Notes: generated by a model not told the origin, from the sequence alone. 15,535 nt of DNA from an uncultured Lysobacter sp. (GCA_902805755.1 CADCUA010000340.1:1-15535), one strand, 5' to 3'; positions 1 to 8,164 are shown, counted from the stretch's first letter. Numbers and translations: made by a program.

Positions 1-1
1 A

Positions 2-883
2 GCTGGTGGCGTACACCATGGAGGCGTAGCCGAACAGGCGCTTGCGCGCGAACGCGGGCACGACCTGGCTGATGATGCCGAAGGCCGGCAGGATCATGAT
101 GTACACCTCGGGGTGGCCGAAGAACCAGAAGATGTGCTGGTACATCACCGGGTCACCGCCACCGGCGGCGTTGAAGAACGAGGTGCCGAAGAACTTGTCG
201 GTCAGCAGCATCGTGACCGCGCCGGCGAGCACCGGCATGACCGCGATCAGCAGGAACGCGGTGATCAGCCACGACCAGCAGAAGATCGGCATCTTCAGCA
301 GGTCCACGCCCGGGGCGCGCATGTTGAGGATCGTGGCGATGACGTTGATCGCGCCCATGATCGAGCTGATGCCCATCATGTGGATCGCGAAGATCGCGAA
401 CGCGACGTTCGCGCCGCCCTGCAGCGACAGCGGCGGGTACAGCGTCCACCCGGCCGCAGGCGCGCCGCCCGGGAAGAACAGCGTCATCAGCAGCATCGAG
501 AATGCGAACGGCAGGATCCAGAAGGACCAGTTGTTCATTCGCGGCAGCGCCATGTCGGGTGCACCGATCTGCAGCGGGATCATCCAGTTCGCCAGGCCGA
601 CGAACGCGGGCATGACGCCACCGAAGATCATCACCAGCGCATGCATGGTGGTCATCTGGTTGAAGAACATCGGCTCGACGAACTGCAGGCCAGGGCTCAG
701 CAGTTCGGCGCGGATCACCACGCTCATCGCGGCGCCGACCAGGAACATGATGAAGCTGAAGATCAGGTACAGCGTCCCGATGTCCTTGTGGTTCGTCGAG
801 AAGAACCAGCGCTCGACAAAGCCCTGATGGTGGCCGTGCTCGTCGGTGTGATGATCGGCAGCGTGGGGGTGCGTGGCAGCCAT
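2..883 (-). CDS. ctaD: Cytochrome c oxidase subunit I (aa3-type), 3' end outside window
   Basis: Catalytic subunit of the haem-copper oxidase: it reduces O2 to water with electrons from cytochrome c and pumps protons across the inner membrane. The 294 visible codons start at an ATG preceded by a GAGG Shine-Dalgarno about 8 nt upstream. The protein opens with a His-rich cytoplasmic tail (residues 1-20), then the conserved [14 protein letters not shown] segment (29-42) and several hydrophobic helices. His81 in [12 protein letters not shown] matches the low-spin haem a ligand. Asp110 in [13 protein letters not shown] matches the D-channel entrance. HPEVY at 257-261 gives the CuB ligand His257, Glu259 and the cross-linked Tyr261, which places it in the A1 class of oxidases. 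The remaining CuB histidines and the C-terminal half lie beyond the left edge. It follows coxB after 52 nt, so the two are probably one operon. Confidence 0.97.
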   Translation of the reverse strand, partial: MAATHPHAADHHTDEHGHHQGFVERWFFSTNHKDIGTLYLIFSFIMFLVGAAMSVVIRAELLSPGLQFVEPMFFNQMTTMHALVMIFGGVMPAFVGLANWMIPLQIGAPDMALPRMNNWSFWILPFAFSMLLMTLFFPGGAPAAGWTLYPPLSLQGGANVAFAIFAIHMMGISSIMGAINVIATILNMRAPGVDLLKMPIFCWSWLITAFLLIAVMPVLAGAVTMLLTDKFFGTSFFNAAGGGDPVMYQHIFWFFGHPEVYIMILPAFGIISQVVPAFARKRLFGYASMVYATS

Positions 884-935
884 GGCCTACCTCAGAAAGA
901 ATGCGTGTGTGACGTGCGGGGCAAGCGGTGCCGGA

Positions 936-1883
936 TCAACCGGCCGTCGCGGCAGCGGTTGGCGTCTGTGCAGCCGTGGGAGCGGGCGCGGCCGGCGCCG
1001 GTGCGGCAGGCGACGCCGGCGCGCTCTGCAGCGGCGGCGCCGACGGTGCGTGCTTGGCTTTTTCCGCCGCGAGCCACTGCTGGTACTCGGCCTTCGGCAC
1101 CGCCTTGACCACGATCGGCATGAACGCATGGTCCTTGCCGCACAGCTCGGTGCACTGGCCGCGGTAAATACCCGGCGTCTTGATCTCGGTCCAGGCTTCG
1201 TTGATCAGGCCGGGAATCGCATCCTGCTTCCAGCCCAGCGCCGGCACCCACCAGGCATGGATCACGTCGTCGGCGGTCAGCACGAAGCGGATCTTGGTGT
1301 CGGTCGGCAGCACGAGGACGTTGTCGACGTCGAGCAGGTAATTCTCGTGCTCGCCCAGCGTCGGCGTCCGCCCGCTCTGGCGGATCTCGTCGCTCTTGCG
1401 GTCGAGGCGGCTGGTGATCGAGACGTTCTGGCCGAGGTAGTCGTACTTCCACATCCACTGGAAGCCGGTGACCTTGACGGTCATTTCGGCGTTGCGGGTG
1501 TCGTACATCGCGATGATCTTGCTGGTCGCCGGCAGCGCCATCATCACCAGCAGCACGATCGGCACGACCGTCCAGAGGATCTCGAGCTTGGTGCTGTGGG
1601 TGAAGTCGCGGTCAGCGACGGCACCTTTGGACTTGCGGAACTTGAACATCGCGACAGCCATCGCGCCGAACACCAGCACGCCGATGACCACGCAGATCCA
1701 CAAAGCGAGCATGTGCGCGGAATAGGCGTTCACCGACTGGGCGGTGACGCCCTGGTTCATGTTCAGCTGCCAACGCTGCGGGGCAGCATCGGCCGCGGTG
1801 GCGACACCCTGCGCGAACGCAAGGAGCGGCAGTGCCATTGCGGCGATGCCCACGGCCCACTGCTTGATACGACCGGCTTTCAT
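936..1883 (-). CDS. coxB: Cytochrome c oxidase subunit II
   Basis: Subunit II takes electrons from cytochrome c through its CuA centre and passes them to subunit I. The 315-residue product has a cleavable signal peptide (about 1-25, LLAFAQ), two membrane helices (about 57-82 and 100-126) and a periplasmic cupredoxin domain. The CuA ligands are visible: His209 in VIHAWWVPALG, and Cys244, Glu246, Cys248, His252 and Met255 in CTELCGKDHAFM. A tail of about 35 residues, almost all Ala, Pro, Thr and Ser, follows the domain; no haem-binding CxxCH is present, so this is not a caa3-type fusion. The ATG at 1883 is preferred over an in-frame TTG 15 nt upstream because it is followed by a proper signal peptide and has a GGGG run about 10 nt before it. 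It is the first gene of the coxB-ctaD operon and is divergent from putA. Confidence 0.96.
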   Translation of the reverse strand: MKAGRIKQWAVGIAAMALPLLAFAQGVATAADAAPQRWQLNMNQGVTAQSVNAYSAHMLALWICVVIGVLVFGAMAVAMFKFRKSKGAVADRDFTHSTKLEILWTVVPIVLLVMMALPATSKIIAMYDTRNAEMTVKVTGFQWMWKYDYLGQNVSITSRLDRKSDEIRQSGRTPTLGEHENYLLDVDNVLVLPTDTKIRFVLTADDVIHAWWVPALGWKQDAIPGLINEAWTEIKTPGIYRGQCTELCGKDHAFMPIVVKAVPKAEYQQWLAAEKAKHAPSAPPLQSAPASPAAPAPAAPAPTAAQTPTAAATAG

Positions 1884-2143
1884 CGTTACTTGCCCCAAAG
1901 ATCGGCTTGAATATCAGGTGGTTGCATCATTCGCTGCGCCGGCTGCCGCACCCGGCGCCGCCCGCATGTGCGGGGGACCGTCGGGAAGTCGGGTGGCTGG
2001 CGACCCCGCATGCCAGTGTCCGGGGCCTATCGCGCCGGAACCGGGCGAACCCGTGGCGCTGCGGATAACCGCGAAATGGTAGCGGCCCGGCTGCTGAGCG
2101 GCAACCCGAGCGCCGATTAAACCGGACGCCGGTCGCAGCCGGT

Positions 2144-2163
2144 GACACGCAATGCGGCGTGTC
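2144..2163. promoter_or_regulatory. Perfect 7-bp inverted repeat, candidate operator
   Basis: GACACGC (2144-2150) and GCGTGTC (2157-2163) are exact reverse complements around a 6-bp centre. The symmetry and half-site spacing resemble the binding site of a dimeric regulator. It lies about 195 bp before the putA ATG and about 260 bp before the coxB ATG. No T-run follows either arm, so it is not a typical terminator. Which protein binds it, if any, is unknown. Confidence 0.35.
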
Positions 2164-2301
2164 GTAATCCACTGCCATGACGCTGTCGCGGCATTCAGCC
2201 CGGCGCGCAGTGTCCACACCGGTGAATGCACTCACCGTCCCGGCGATAACCGCACCGGACCCGCGCGCCTTGTGGCGCAGGCATATGGCCCGGCAAACGC
2301 C

Positions 2302-2307
2302 TAAACT
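2302..2307 (+). promoter_or_regulatory. Possible -10 box for putA
   Basis: TAAACT fits the TAnnnT pattern and would start transcription about 25 nt before the putA ATG. I see no good TTGACA-like box at the right distance (the nearest, TTGTGG at 2270, is 26 bp away), so this is weak. Confidence 0.22.
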
Positions 2308-2338
2308 ACGGCGCTTTCCCGTCAGTCTTCGGACGTTG

Positions 2339-5300
2339 ATGAACATCGACTCCCCTACGGTCGCACTCGCCGCCACGCCGAGCGCGCTGATCAGTCCTGA
2401 GCTTCCGTCCGCGCCCGGCGTTGCGCGCGCGGCGATCACCGCCGGCTGGGTGCGCGATGAAGCCGAGCATGTACGCGCGCTGCTTGAACAGGCGCGCCTG
2501 CCCGAGACGGACGCCACCGCTGCGCAGGCCACCGCGGCCGACCTGGTCACCCGAGTGCGCCGCCGCGCCCAGGACCAGGGCGCGATCGAGGCGTTCATGC
2601 GCCAGTACGACCTGGGCAGCGAGGAAGGCGTGCTGCTCATGTGCGTGGCCGAGGCGTTGCTGCGCATTCCGGATCCGGACACCGCCGACAAGCTGATCCG
2701 CGACAAGCTGGGCGAGGCCGACTGGCGCCGCCACATGGGCCAGTCCGAATCGGTACTGGTCAACGCGTCGACCTGGGGCCTGATGCTGACCGGGCATCTG
2801 GTCAATCTGGCCGACGACACCAAGCGCGACGCACACAACGCGTTCAAGCGCCTCGTCGGCCGCGTCGGTGAGCCGGTGATCCGCCTCGCGGTGCGCCAGG
2901 CGATGCGCATCATGGGCCACCAGTTCGTCATGGGGCGCACGATCGGCGAAGCGCTTGCGCGTTCGAAAAAGGGCGACAACGCCGCCTACCGTTATTCCTT
3001 CGACATGCTTGGCGAAGGCGCGCTCACCACGACCGATGCGCTGCGCTACCTGCAGGCGTACCGGGACGCGATCCACGCGATCGGACGCAGTGGCAACTTC
3101 ACCGGCGCGGACGTGTTCGGCACGCCGTCGATTTCGGTCAAGCTCTCCGCACTGCACCCGCGTTATGAGCACGCCAAGCGCGGCCGTGTGTTCGCTGAAC
3201 TGACGCCGCGCGTGCTCGAGCTTGCGCAGCTGGCGAAGTCCTACGGCATCGGCTTCACGATCGATGCCGAGGAAGCCGATCGTCTGGAACTGTCGCTGGA
3301 CGTCATCGCCGCGGCGTACCGCGATGCGTCGCTGGACGGTTGGGAAGGCTATGGCCTCGCGATCCAGGCGTATCAGAAACGCGCACCGGAAGTGATCGAT
3401 TTCATTGCCGAGCTGGCGCGCACGCACGGACGGCGCATCCCGGTGCGCCTGGTCAAGGGCGCGTACTGGGACAGCGAGGTCAAGCGTGCGCAGGTGGAAG
3501 GCCAGGTCGGCTATCCGGTGTTCACCCGCAAGCCGAACACGGACGTCAGCTACCTCGCGAATGCGCGCCGCATGCTCGAGGCATCGGATGCGATCTATCC
3601 GATGTTCGCCACCCACAACGCGCACACGATCGCCGCGATCCACCAGCGCGCGAAGTCGATGGGCCGCACGAAGCACTTCGAGTTCCAGAAGCTGCACGGC
3701 ATGGGCGATGACCTGTACGCGGAAGTCATCCCCGCCGATCGCCTGGACGTTCCCTGCCGCGTGTATGCGCCGGTCGGCTCGCACGAGGACCTGCTGCCCT
3801 ACCTCGTGCGCCGCCTGCTCGAGAACGGCGCGAATTCCAGCTTCGTCAACCGCATCACCGACGAGGACGTCGCGATCGAGGATCTGATCCGCGACCCGGT
3901 GCAGACCGTCGAAGCATTCGACTCGATTGCGCACTCGCGCATTCCGCTGCCGGTCGATCTGTACCGCAGCTTTGGCCATGACAGGAGCAATTCGATGGGC
4001 GTGAACCTTGCCAACGACGAGCAGGTACGCAAGCTGGCCGCCGCCGTGAACGACGCAGCGGCGCGTGCGTGGCGTGCGACGCCGCTGGTGCCCGGCGCGG
4101 GCTCGTACAGCGCGCCCCGCCCGGTCACGAACCCGGCCGATCGCCGCGAGGTCGTGGGCGAATGGTGGCCGGCGGATACGGCAACGGTCGAACGCGCGCT
4201 TTCGAACGCGGTCGCCGCGCACGATGCGTGGAACGCCACACCGGCCGCGAGCCGCGCGGCGATCCTCGAACATGCCGCGAACCTGATGGAAGCGCGCATG
4301 GCAGGCTTCATCGCGATGTGCACGAAGGAGGCGGGCAAGACGATTCCCGACGGCGTCGCCGAAGTGCGCGAGGCGGTGGATTTCCTGCGCTATTACGCCG
4401 CGCAGGCGCGCGAGATCTTCAAGCCCGAAGCGCTGCCTGGACCGACCGGTGAGTCGAACACGCTGCAGCTGTCCGGGCGCGGCGTATTCGTGTGCATCTC
4501 GCCGTGGAACTTCCCGCTCGCGATCTTCGCCGGCCAGGTTGCGGCGGCGCTCGCAGCCGGCAATTGCGTGATCGCCAAGCCCGCCGAGCAGACCAACCTC
4601 GTCGGCTACGCGGCAGTGAAGCTGCTGCACGAGGCGGGCGTTCCGGAAGCCGTGCTGCAGTTCCTGCCCGGCGACGGCGCGACCGTCGGCGCGGCGCTGA
4701 CGCGTGATCCGCGCGTGGCCGGCGTCGCGTTCACGGGATCGACCGACACCGCACGCGCGATCAACCGCGCGCTGGCGGCGCGCGACTCCGCCATCGGCGT
4801 GCTGATTGCCGAGACCGGCGGCCAGAACGCATTGATCGCCGATTCGTCCTCGCTGCCCGAGCAGGTGGTGAAGGATGCGGTCGCCTCGGCGTTCACCTCC
4901 GCCGGCCAACGCTGTTCCGCCGCGCGCGTGCTGTTCGTGCAGGACGATATCGCCGACAAGGTCACGCACATGCTCGCCGGTGCCATGGCCGAGCTGACGG
5001 TCGGCGACCCCGGGCTGTTGTCGACTGATGTCGGCCCGGTGATCGATGACGATGCGCTCGCGATGCTGCGCGAACATGCGCAACGCATGGACCGCGAAGC
5101 AACGAAGATCGCCGAGCTCGAACTTCCGGCCGCGTGCGCGCATGGCAGTTTCTTCCCGCCACGCGCGTATGCGATCCAGTCGCTCGACGTGCTGCACAAG
5201 GAGATCTTCGGCCCGGTCCTGCACGTGATCCGCTGGAAGGCCGACCAGCTCGATGCGGTGATCGATGCGGTCAACGCGACCGGTTACGGGCTCACGCTCG

Positions 5301-5551
5301 GCATCCATTCGCGCATCGACGAGACCGTCGAGAAGATCGCGCATCGCATCAAGGTCGGTAACTGCTACGTCAACCGCAACCAGATCGGCGCAGTGGTCGG
5401 CGTGCAGCCGTTCGGCGGGCAGAACATGTCCGGCACCGGCCCGAAAGCCGGCGGCCCGCACTACCTGCCGCGGTTCACGACGGAAAAGACCATCACGATC
5501 AACACCACTGCGGCAGGCGGCAATGCATCGCTGCTGACGCTGGCGGATTGA
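2339..5551 (+). CDS. putA: Bifunctional proline dehydrogenase / L-glutamate gamma-semialdehyde dehydrogenase
   Basis: PutA oxidises proline to glutamate in two steps: FAD-dependent proline dehydrogenase feeding electrons to quinone, then NAD-dependent P5C dehydrogenase, with the intermediate channelled between sites. The product is 1070 residues from the ATG at 2339 (weak GGA 7 nt upstream). The PRODH barrel is shown by RLVKGAYWDSEVKRAQ (Lys373), FEFQKLHGMGDD and LVRRLLENGANSSF, whose Arg491-Arg492 match the proline-binding arginine pair. The aldehyde dehydrogenase half has Glu825 in ETGGQNA and the nucleophile Cys859 in GQRCSAAR, the usual 34-residue spacing, and the PFGGQNMSGTGPKAGG motif near the end. 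The ribbon-helix-helix domain of trifunctional PutA (about 1320 aa in E. coli) is absent, so this form should not repress itself. An upstream start at 2177 is open but unlikely. Confidence 0.97.
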   Translation: MNIDSPTVALAATPSALISPELPSAPGVARAAITAGWVRDEAEHVRALLEQARLPETDATAAQATAADLVTRVRRRAQDQGAIEAFMRQYDLGSEEGVLLMCVAEALLRIPDPDTADKLIRDKLGEADWRRHMGQSESVLVNASTWGLMLTGHLVNLADDTKRDAHNAFKRLVGRVGEPVIRLAVRQAMRIMGHQFVMGRTIGEALARSKKGDNAAYRYSFDMLGEGALTTTDALRYLQAYRDAIHAIGRSGNFTGADVFGTPSISVKLSALHPRYEHAKRGRVFAELTPRVLELAQLAKSYGIGFTIDAEEADRLELSLDVIAAAYRDASLDGWEGYGLAIQAYQKRAPEVIDFIAELARTHGRRIPVRLVKGAYWDSEVKRAQVEGQVGYPVFTRKPNTDVSYLANARRMLEASDAIYPMFATHNAHTIAAIHQRAKSMGRTKHFEFQKLHGMGDDLYAEVIPADRLDVPCRVYAPVGSHEDLLPYLVRRLLENGANSSFVNRITDEDVAIEDLIRDPVQTVEAFDSIAHSRIPLPVDLYRSFGHDRSNSMGVNLANDEQVRKLAAAVNDAAARAWRATPLVPGAGSYSAPRPVTNPADRREVVGEWWPADTATVERALSNAVAAHDAWNATPAASRAAILEHAANLMEARMAGFIAMCTKEAGKTIPDGVAEVREAVDFLRYYAAQAREIFKPEALPGPTGESNTLQLSGRGVFVCISPWNFPLAIFAGQVAAALAAGNCVIAKPAEQTNLVGYAAVKLLHEAGVPEAVLQFLPGDGATVGAALTRDPRVAGVAFTGSTDTARAINRALAARDSAIGVLIAETGGQNALIADSSSLPEQVVKDAVASAFTSAGQRCSAARVLFVQDDIADKVTHMLAGAMAELTVGDPGLLSTDVGPVIDDDALAMLREHAQRMDREATKIAELELPAACAHGSFFPPRAYAIQSLDVLHKEIFGPVLHVIRWKADQLDAVIDAVNATGYGLTLGIHSRIDETVEKIAHRIKVGNCYVNRNQIGAVVGVQPFGGQNMSGTGPKAGGPHYLPRFTTEKTITINTTAAGGNASLLTLAD

Positions 5552-5589
5552 CGGCGCGCCGCGCGTCGGCAACGACGTGCATGCGAGAC

Positions 5590-5615
5590 AAACGCCCCGC
5601 CTAGGCGGGGCGTTT
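5590..5615. terminator. Rho-independent terminator after putA
   Basis: A perfect 26-bp palindrome, centred between 5602 and 5603, with arm AAACGCCCCGCC and its exact complement. It starts 38 nt after the putA stop and is followed on plus by TTTTCGTTTT. The arms begin and end in A/T runs, so it may act on both strands. Confidence 0.9.
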
Positions 5616-5709
5616 TCGTTTTGGGTTCGTGATCATTTGGATGAGGCGTTGGACGCGCTGTGAATCGCAAGTGCACGTTGCTGGCGCAGCAGCAGTCGTC
5701 TGCTGACTC

Positions 5710-5758
5710 TGCGCGCTGCGCGCTGCGCGCTGCAGGCTGCAGGCTGCAGGCTGCAATC
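5710..5758. repeat. Heptanucleotide tandem repeat, two unit types
   Basis: Seven units of 7 bp in perfect register: TGCGCGC three times (5710-5730), TGCAGGC three times (5731-5751), then a diverged TGCAATC (5752-5758). On the minus strand the units read GCGCGCA and GCCTGCA. Two homogeneous blocks point to slippage amplification of each variant. It lies between two terminators and outside any credible gene. Confidence 0.92.
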
Positions 5759-5859
5759 GTGGCGCGATGAGTGATGTCCCGCTCCGCCGAGATGCGCGCC
5801 GTGATGGCCGGCCACATCGCTGGCCATACGCGTGATTGAACCTGCAAGCGGGCACAAAA

Positions 5860-5883
5860 AAAGCCCCGCCGGAGCGGGGCTTT
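5860..5883 (-). terminator. Rho-independent terminator of the fadL-like gene
   Basis: Ten-bp stem AAAGCCCCGC / GCGGGGCTTT with a 4-nt loop. Read on the minus strand the loop is TCCG closed by C-G, the stable UNCG tetraloop type, and the stem is followed by a run of seven or more T. It starts 23 nt after the stop codon of the minus-strand transporter gene. Confidence 0.92.
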
Positions 5884-5906
5884 CTGGTCTTTCGATGACG
5901 TCAGGA

Positions 5907-7274
5907 TCAGAACGAATACTGCGCCGACAGGCCCAGCAGGTTCACGTCGCTCTCGAACGAGCCGAACAGACGCTGGCCACCCGCGGCAACCGGCGTGACG
6001 ATGCCGATCTGCGGGGTGTCCGGCTTGATGTGCGTGTAGGCAAAGTTCACCTGCAGCGCATCGCTGAACTGCCAGGTCGCGCCGAGCGAGAACCACTTGC
6101 GGTCTTCGTCCGGCAGGCGCGGCGTGCGGAACTGGTACGTGGTCGGGGTTTCGTCATACGCGTAGCCGGCACGCAGCATCCAGGCATCGTTGAGCTTGAA
6201 CTCGCCGCCGATGGACATGAAGCGCGTGGTGTCCCAGTTGAACTCCTCGCGTGCGTCGGCATCGGGGTTCGCGAAATCGATGCGCACTTCCTGCAGCGAC
6301 TCCCAGCCGGTTTCGGCATACGTTGCCGTGAGCTTGAACGCTTCGGTGACCTCATAGCCGACCGACAGCGTCGTGGTGGCCGGTGTGGTGAGCTCGGCGC
6401 TACCCTGGCCGTCAACGAACAGTGCACCGGCGCCGCGTGCATCGAACGTGGCACGTGCAGCGCTCGGCACGGTCCAGTCGACGTCGCCTTCCAGGTCGTA
6501 ATCGATCTCGGACTGGTGCGACAGGCCGATCGTCAGCTTGTCGGTGGGACGCAGCGCGAAGCCGAGGACCCAACCGATGCCGTTGTCGGCGCCTTCGATC
6601 TCGAAGAAACCATCCGAGCCCTGCGGGCGGGCGAAGCCCGGCGCGGTCGGACGCGCAGCCAGCGGCAGCTGGCCGAACAGCACGGTGCCGAAATCCACCG
6701 CCTTCGACAGCGTCACGTTCGCATGCGAGAACACGATGCCACCACCGACCGAGAAGCGGTCGGGCACGATGTCCAGCGCAGCCGACAACGTGAGGTTGAC
6801 GATCTTCACGTCGGACTCGACGGCGAAGTAACGGCCGACCCAGTCGCGCTCGTATTCGGTCTTCAGACCAAACGGCGCACTGACCATGCCGCCGACGGCG
6901 AGGCCGTTTTCGAACTTGTGTGCGACCGACATCGCCGGCACGGCTGCGAGGCCGCCGGCGTCGCCGCCGTTGCCGCCGCGCAGCGGCTGGCCGGTGACGT
7001 CAAACCCGCGACCTTCGAACTCGGCATTGACGTCGATGAGGCTGATGTCGGTCTGCACGGTCGTACCGTTCAGGCCGGTCAGCATCGCCGGATTGTTGAC
7101 AACCACCGAGCTGTCGTTTTCGGCGACGGCCGAGCCCGAGAACGCGCTGCCCATCGATTTGACGCTGTTTTCCTTGAGCTGGAAGCCCGACGCGCCGGCC
7201 TGACCGAACGCGAGCGCGCCGGCGATACCGAACGCGAGCGCCGACAGGCGCGTGATGCGGTGTGCGTGTTGCAT
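5907..7274 (-). CDS. FadL/OmpP1-family outer-membrane hydrophobic-compound transporter
   Basis: Members of this family are outer-membrane beta-barrels that take up long-chain fatty acids or other hydrophobic molecules through a lateral opening; the N-terminus forms the plug. The 455-residue product has a signal peptide (about 1-28, ending GQAGA). The mature N-terminus SGFQLKENSVKSMGSAFSG and the NNPAM motif (60-64) are family hallmarks. Alternating polar/hydrophobic strands fill the rest, and the chain ends in AQYSF, the terminal Phe used as an outer-membrane assembly signal. The ATG at 7274 is chosen because GGAGAG lies 8 nt upstream and a signal peptide follows directly; longer in-frame starts, up to 7388, only add non-signal sequence. 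It has its own terminator and appears monocistronic. The substrate cannot be read from the sequence. Confidence 0.93.
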   Translation of the reverse strand: MQHAHRITRLSALAFGIAGALAFGQAGASGFQLKENSVKSMGSAFSGSAVAENDSSVVVNNPAMLTGLNGTTVQTDISLIDVNAEFEGRGFDVTGQPLRGGNGGDAGGLAAVPAMSVAHKFENGLAVGGMVSAPFGLKTEYERDWVGRYFAVESDVKIVNLTLSAALDIVPDRFSVGGGIVFSHANVTLSKAVDFGTVLFGQLPLAARPTAPGFARPQGSDGFFEIEGADNGIGWVLGFALRPTDKLTIGLSHQSEIDYDLEGDVDWTVPSAARATFDARGAGALFVDGQGSAELTTPATTTLSVGYEVTEAFKLTATYAETGWESLQEVRIDFANPDADAREEFNWDTTRFMSIGGEFKLNDAWMLRAGYAYDETPTTYQFRTPRLPDEDRKWFSLGATWQFSDALQVNFAYTHIKPDTPQIGIVTPVAAGGQRLFGSFESDVNLLGLSAQYSF

Positions 7275-7386
7275 GGGGTGTACTCTCCGCTGAATGCTTT
7301 TCATGTTCTTGGTCGATCCGCGCATGCCGACCGGTGGTTGCGGCGCGCCATTCTGCCCGCCTGCCGAACCGTACGACATCGTATGC

Positions 7387-7416
7387 ACTATAGCGCGCGT
7401 CTTAACCGGATAGTAA
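7387..7416 (-). promoter_or_regulatory. Candidate promoter of the fadL-like gene
   Basis: On the minus strand, TTACTA (7411-7416) and TATAGT (7387-7392) are separated by 18 bp; the -10 matches the consensus at five of six positions. Transcription would begin near 7380, leaving a leader of about 105 nt. It lies in the 197-bp gap shared with the divergent rhomboid gene. No clear FadR- or PsrA-type palindrome was recognised. Confidence 0.4.
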
Positions 7417-7471
7417 CAATCAGCGACCGTCCGTCTGCCTGCGCCTGCCGGTCAGTCCAGGGCCGATAGCG

Positions 7472-8164
7472 ATGTTCCTCGCCATGCCCCTGCGGGACAA
7501 GACGATATTGCGGTGGGCCTGCCCGCTGCTGTTTGCGCTGTTGTGGGGCAGCTTTGTAGCCGCCGCGTTGCTGCCTGACGCCGAGCAACGGCGACTGGTG
7601 TTGAGCTGGGGGGTGTTGACGGGAGGGCTGGGCGAGGTGCCCGGCGTCTGGAGCGCCGCGCAGGACGGTCGCCTGGCACGTCCGCTGTCGGCGCTGTTCC
7701 TGCACGCCGATTGGGCTCACCTGCTGGGCAACCTGTTGTTCCTGCTCATCTTCGGTCTGCCGGCGGAACGTGCGATGGGGCCGTGGCGGCTGCTGGCGCT
7801 GTTTCTCGCGGGCGGCGCGGTCGCGAACCTCGCCGCGATGCTCGCGATCGGCGCCCCGGACCGGCTGATCATCGGGGCAAGCGGCGCGGTCTCGGCGCTG
7901 ATCGGCGCCTACCTTGCGCTGTTTCCGACCGCGCGGCTCGGGATCGTCGTGCCGCTCGGGCTGTTTCTGCAGTTCGTGCGCGTACCCGCCGCGCTGCTCA
8001 TCGGGATCTGGGCGCTGCTGCAACTGCTGTACACGTTCATCGGGCCGGCGTTCGGCGCGGTGGCATGGTCGGCGCATCTGGCGGGTTTTGCATTCGGCGG
8101 CGCGTTTGCGCTTATTGCGAGACGCGGCATCGCGCGGCGATTGCGACGGCGCCGCGGGTTCTGA
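7472..8164 (+). CDS. Rhomboid-family intramembrane serine protease
   Basis: Rhomboids cut transmembrane substrates inside the lipid bilayer with a Ser-His dyad. The 230-residue product is strongly hydrophobic with about six membrane segments, the size of the basic bacterial six-helix form. The conserved His78 and the His83-x3-Asn87 pattern are in FLHADWAHLLGNLLF. The catalytic Ser137 is in GASGA and the catalytic His202 in AHLAGFAFGG. All key residues are intact, so it should be active. The C-terminus is a basic tail (RRLRRRR), probably cytoplasmic. Start at 7472 has AGGG 9 nt upstream; an in-frame ATG at 7484 is an alternative. The substrate is unknown. It is divergent from the FadL-type gene, and a small DUF1820-type gene follows in the same direction after 113 nt. 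Confidence 0.93.
   Translation: MFLAMPLRDKTILRWACPLLFALLWGSFVAAALLPDAEQRRLVLSWGVLTGGLGEVPGVWSAAQDGRLARPLSALFLHADWAHLLGNLLFLLIFGLPAERAMGPWRLLALFLAGGAVANLAAMLAIGAPDRLIIGASGAVSALIGAYLALFPTARLGIVVPLGLFLQFVRVPAALLIGIWALLQLLYTFIGPAFGAVAWSAHLAGFAFGGAFALIARRGIARRLRRRRGF

Larger units (their letters stand above)
1884..2338. other. Divergent intergenic control region between coxB and putA
   Basis: About 455 bp without a convincing gene. The putA frame stays open upstream to 2177, but that extension is Arg/Pro-rich and unlike any PutA N-terminus. The region holds a perfect inverted repeat at 2144-2163, a tight GC palindrome at 1961-1974 (CCCGCA, 2-nt centre, TGCGGG), a small ACCGG/CCGGT hairpin at 2121-2133, and a TAAACT -10-like box before putA. 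Promoters for both genes must lie here; I could not find a confident -35/-10 pair for coxB. Confidence 0.6.
5552..5906. other. Convergent intergenic region between putA and the fadL-like gene
   Basis: 355 bp with no supported gene. It is bounded by the putA terminator and the terminator of the minus-strand transporter gene. Between them are a 6-bp CAGCAG/CTGCTG hairpin with a 4-nt loop (5690-5705) and a 7-bp tandem repeat (5710-5758). Minus-strand open frames here are driven by the repeat (runs of AASCSLQ-like residues) and have no clear ribosome binding site. Confidence 0.65.

Noticed and set aside
113..1910. Plus-strand open frames across the oxidase genes
   Set aside because: Antisense to ctaD and coxB, whose metal ligands and helices are clear; translations are Arg/His-rich and carry no domain.
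2177..2338. N-terminal extension of PutA as a DNA-binding domain
   Set aside because: The 54 extra residues are Arg/Pro-rich with no ribbon-helix-helix pattern, and the ATG at 2339 gives the usual length for the bifunctional form.
2306..5572. A 1088-codon open frame antisense to putA
   Set aside because: It lies entirely opposite a gene with every PutA motif; its Arg/His/Asp-rich composition is the usual shadow of GC-rich codon bias.
5710..5758. Possible CRISPR array
   Set aside because: Units are 7 bp with no spacers, and no cas gene is present.
5461..6096. Minus-strand frames through the 7-bp repeat (AACSLQPAARSAQ-like)
   Set aside because: The peptide periodicity is simply the translated DNA repeat, and the frames cross two terminators with no ribosome binding site.
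5832..7469. A 545-codon plus-strand frame opposite the FadL-type gene
   Set aside because: Starts inside a terminator region and lacks family motifs; the minus-strand gene has a signal peptide, Shine-Dalgarno and terminator.
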